The position numbers and the translations under genes are program-made. A model generated the notes under the pieces. The model did not search any database, was not told the DNA's origin, and saw only the letters and a program-made list of their open reading frames with translations. From Pempheris klunzingeri (Eukaryota > Chordata > Actinopteri > Acropomatiformes > Pempheridae), in contig NC_092020.1 of NCBI RefSeq assembly GCF_042242105.1, positions 14,015,288-14,079,287 on the forward strand: a stretch of 64,000 nucleotides of DNA, in the 5' to 3' direction. How positions within the stretch are numbered: the first letter of the stretch is position 1; each line of letters begins with the position of its first letter. This document shows positions 61,151-64,000 of the stretch, in pieces.

Positions 61151-61354
61151 AGTCCTTTGTTGCAGAGAGGATGTTTTAATGCAAACGATTGCCTGACACC
61201 GCTGTTTTCTTCTATGGTTGGCCTCCACAGGCAGCTGAGGGACGATGTGGCTACCACTGTACACTCCTCTGCTGTGGCACCTATGAACTGCCATAAGATG
61301 TTGCCATGCTAAGTAGCAACGCCAAGCACTTAAACGCAGATAACTTCCAGCAAC
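61151..61354 (-). other. 5' UTR of zinc-finger gene 1 with short upstream ORF
   Basis: An acceptor TTTTCTCACAG|GTTGCTGG sets the exon edge at 61354. The UTR contains ATG codons upstream of the chosen start, including a nine-codon-scale ORF and an in-frame ATG at 61294. Confidence 0.5.
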
Positions 61355-61426
61355 CTGTGAGAAAACATGTCGGGAACAGGCAATACAGTGGGTGCTCTAG
61401 TGTGTCGAAATGTTAGCTAACATTAC

Positions 61427-61690
61427 CTCCAGCTACTATGTAAACAAGGGATCCAGCGAAGCGTAGCCACCAGTGCTAGCTCGTCGTAGCTAGCACTCAA
61501 GCTAACGGTGTGGATGTAATGGAAAGAACCATAAACGAAGGGCGACAATGGCTCTTGGCAGTCGGCGGCCAAATATCTTTGCTGACTAACATTAAATCCA
61601 TGAAGACAACCTCTGGCACATACAAAGATGCAGTGACTCGCCGTGAAGTTAGCAGGTTGGCATCTGTGACGAGATTGTCGCTGCAAGTCT
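61427..61690 (-). other. Probable noncoding first exon of zinc-finger gene 1
   Basis: It ends with GCTGGAG|GTAATG (last exon base 61427). Together with the acceptor at 61354 this gives a 72-bp intron. The 5' end is estimated from the TCTCGCGA motif. Confidence 0.45.
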
Positions 61691-61695
61691 CGCGA
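61688..61695. promoter_or_regulatory. TCTCGCGA promoter motif
   Basis: The near-palindrome TCTCGCGA is a known element of TATA-less, CpG-type, often bidirectional promoters. It sits at the head of zinc-finger gene 1. Confidence 0.5.
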
Positions 61696-62582
61696 TAAGT
61701 AAAGTGATTCAAATACTGCGGATTAAAAAAAATAAAATCAGATACATAGTGTAACCTTGTATAGACATTCAGACTAATCTATCAACGTTACATTTGAAAA
61801 ACAACGAGGTGAGACTACAATCCTTGATGTGCATTTCAATGCACATTGCTGGAAATAAAGGGAAAAAAATCCTTTATTCAAAATATATGCAAGACAAGGT
61901 ATAAAATATGGGCTTTATTGAAAAGTTGACAATGTCTCAATCCAGCAACACTATTAGAACACTTTTATTAAAGAAACAAGAAACAGTAGATTTGTAAGAC
62001 TACTGTGTGAATGAATGAAAAACAATACAAGCCATACAAAATAAAACAGACTTAGTTTGGAACAGCTAAAACTGTAAAATACGTTCACTTTCTTGTTTCA
62101 GAAGTCAAGCATCAGAATAACAGCGTTGGATGTAAAATGTCCTCAAATTGAAGATTTTCAGATATTTGTCCTGTTACTTACAGCCAACATCATAAAGCTG
62201 GCTCCAAAACAACAGAGTAGATCACCAGACACTGAAACTGACACTGATCTGAAACTGAGTGATGCAGGTTCTCGAATTCTGCCAAAACCTGTAGACTTGT
62301 TACCAAAATGTGCACGCTGTGAAACAGCAGGCAAACATGTACAGATAACTGAACACTACTGTCAGTGAAGACAGCAGCTTTAGCCCCCAAAAATTTAGTG
62401 CAGTGAAAACAATCAATCAATCATTAACTGCATAAATGACAACATCCACTGTTTTAATGGCCACAGACAGGTGATGCAAACTGTATACTGGCTCATTAAC
62501 CGTGACGCATCATATGGTTCCTGAGGCGTGCTTTATTCAAAAAGTCTTTTCCACAAACCTTGCACGAATTAGGCCACTCCCC
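61696..62582 (-). other. 3' region of zinc-finger gene 2
   Basis: This region follows the stop of zinc-finger gene 2. AATAAA signals in the transcript sense occur at 61914-61919 and 61873-61878, less than 250 bp before the promoter motif of zinc-finger gene 1. A zinc-finger-coding stretch at 62505-62582 is described separately. Confidence 0.5.
62502..62582 (-). pseudogene. C2H2 finger coding stretch beyond the stop of zinc-finger gene 2
   Basis: In the same frame as the upstream ORF, the codons right after TAG read GEWPNSCKVCGKDFLNKARL then RNHMMRHG and a TAA. This is a complete C-x2-C-x12-H-x3-H finger with a TGEKP-like linker start (GEWPNS). Its intact frame and motif indicate recent coding history or readthrough. 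Confidence 0.7.
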
Positions 62583-63793
62583 CTAACATAAAGACAAATG
62601 CGCACTATACCTTGTTTGTGAGGGGAATTTCCTCTTACATTTCTTACACTGAATTATAGTACTGTGGCTATTTTTTTTGTGAATGGCAAGCTGCCGAAGA
62701 GAGCTAAACTTTACAGGGCACTGGTCACATTTCATGGACTTGCCTCCTGTGTGGGTGAGAAAGTGCTCAATCAGCAAGTATTTGTTTCTCAGAATCTTCT
62801 GACACAATAAGCAGCTGTAGCCTGTCTTGCACTTTGTGCCCATTGTTTGCCACCTTGGTCTTGGCTTGACATATGGATTGTATTTTTTCTTAACTTTTTT
62901 ATGGGTTATTGCTTGACTTGTGTCTTTTCTAGGAGAAATCAAGTCCTCTTGGTTGTCTTCAGTCATCTCAAGAGGCTTGGTCCATGCAAGGTCTCCATTT
63001 ACCCCAATGGAATTCACTTGGTCTTTGTGGATTCTTATTGTGTGCATTTTGAGTGACTGATTAATACGGAACTTCTTTGGGCACATGCTGCAAGAAAACG
63101 GCTTTTCACCAGTATGAACGCGCACGTGATCTTCGAGCCTGCAATGTGACAGAAACGTCTTGTTGCAGTACACACATGAGTGCCTTTTGGTGGCCCCATG
63201 TTTCTTGACAGATGGTTCACTGTGTTTGCTAGAGGAAGGTGTGCTTTCCTTCTTATTGATCAACCGTTTTTTGCTTGGTGTGGTTGTTTCTTCTTCATCA
63301 CAGGACTGACGCTCTGGTGGGTCAGTGGACTGTGCTTCTTTCTCCAACAATTTCTTGAGTTTTTCACAAAATTGTTGATGACACTTAAGAGATCTTGGAA
63401 AACGGAAGTCTTTGTTGCAAGCTCGGCACCTTTTGTGCCATTGTAGGTGCACACTTAGGCCAAATTCTGTATCAAATACTTTCCTACAAAACTTGCAGGT
63501 GGGCTTTTCTTTACCGTTGTTTCCCACTGTCTCCTGTTTCATAGACTCACACTCAGTTGCTGAGATGTTTCTCTCCTCGCTTTTGCTCTTCAGTGTATTT
63601 TCTTGCTCTTTTCCGTTTAAATTTCTCCCTGTCCTTCTATGACTTGTACCGCGTGTTAGGACATTGTCCTCATATTTGAGGTCTCGGAGCAACATTTTCA
63701 TTTCACCTTTTACACGTGGAAGTCGAGTTCCTTCATTACACATTGGCAAGCTTCTAACCTGAGTGGGTTTGGGCCCCTTTCTTAATGAGGAAC
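62583..63793 (-). CDS. C2H2 zinc-finger protein 2, last coding exon (5' exons off the right edge)
   Basis: One long exon with acceptor TTTCTTTCACAG|GTTCC at 63793/63794, open to a TAG at 62583-62585, about 403 codons. The entry phase is one base from a preceding exon beyond 64000. Fingers in order: CKFCRKVFDTEFGLSVHLQWH, CRACNKDFRFPRSLKCHQQFC (C2HC), CVYCNKTFLSHCRLEDHVRVH, CSMCPKKFRINQSLKMHTIR, CLLCQKILRNKYLLIEHFLTH, CDQCPVKFSSLRQLAIHKKN and CKKCKRKFPSQTRYSAHLSLC (C2HC). They are spread out and joined by long basic linkers, unlike a tandem TGEKP array. Only one typical HTGEKPF linker is present. The function is likely nucleic-acid binding; I cannot name the gene. An eighth finger lies beyond the stop. 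Confidence 0.85.
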
Positions 63794-64000
63794 CTGTGAA
63801 AGAAAAACATTGCACAAAAATTAAACTGTGACCCAGTGAAAAAAGAAGAGGCTACATGAATTCAACAGATCAAACAGTTGTTCGGTAACAATTGTGTTAC
63901 AAACTGATCTGAACAACAAGACTGAACTTAAAAACAAATATTTAAAAAGGAGTCAAATTTAACCCTATAATGTTACTACTAGGATGTCTGGATTAGATTA
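63794..64000 (-). other. Intron of zinc-finger gene 2 at the window edge
   Basis: Noncoding AT-rich sequence upstream of the acceptor at 63794. Earlier exons are outside the window. Confidence 0.6.

Noticed and set aside
61151..61294. Upstream in-frame ATG of zinc-finger gene 1
   Set aside because: The 48 added residues do not resemble the family N-terminus, which begins MESV at 61150. It could still be used, so it is noted only.

Overview
This is a window of teleost, probably percomorph, genomic DNA. The genes are split by many GT-AG introns, long CA/TG microsatellites are frequent, and Tc1, tRNA-SINE, hAT-like and other dispersed fish repeats lie between exons. The gene order jakmip1 - wfs1 - ppp2r2c matches the human 4p16.1 neighbourhood (JAKMIP1, WFS1, PPP2R2C), with the same relative orientations. 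That synteny is the strongest independent support for the three names. Which teleost-duplicate copy (a or b) this is cannot be told from the window.

Layout, left to right. (1) 197-4858, minus: the first six coding exons of jakmip1, a coiled-coil JAK- and microtubule-binding protein; its C-terminal half lies beyond the left edge. A CpG-rich stretch at about 11.0-12.5 kb with a perfect donor at 11864/11865 is the probable upstream noncoding exon and promoter. (2) 18.2-27.6 kb, plus: complete wfs1 (wolframin), nine coding exons, 966 codons, with a CCAAT-box promoter next to a 110-bp (GT)n tract. Its intron at 22589-25077 holds a tRNA-derived SINE with target duplications, a decayed Tc1 element and another dispersed repeat. 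(3) 31.8-51.3 kb, minus: complete ppp2r2c (PP2A B55-gamma), nine coding exons, 450 codons, with a 9.9-kb first coding intron and a GC/CCAAT promoter near 51.3 kb. (4) 51.3-59.2 kb: no convincing gene, only dispersed repeats and microsatellites. (5) 59.3-61.7 kb, minus: a complete four-exon C2H2 zinc-finger gene (502 codons) with a TCTCGCGA promoter motif. (6) 62.5-63.8 kb, minus: the last exon of a second zinc-finger gene, whose final finger lies beyond an in-frame TAG.

Every exon junction given was checked for GT/AG ends and reading-frame continuity. The totals are 2901 nt (wfs1), 1353 nt (ppp2r2c) and 1509 nt (zinc-finger gene 1), all divisible by three. wfs1, jakmip1 and ppp2r2c are long-standing neighbours; nothing here shows a shared pathway. 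I found no wholly new biological system. The best leads are the zinc finger behind a stop codon, the strong overlapping upstream ORF of ppp2r2c, splice sites built into microsatellites, the two additional wfs1 introns, a MITE nested in another repeat, and recurrent RFX X-box-like palindromes.
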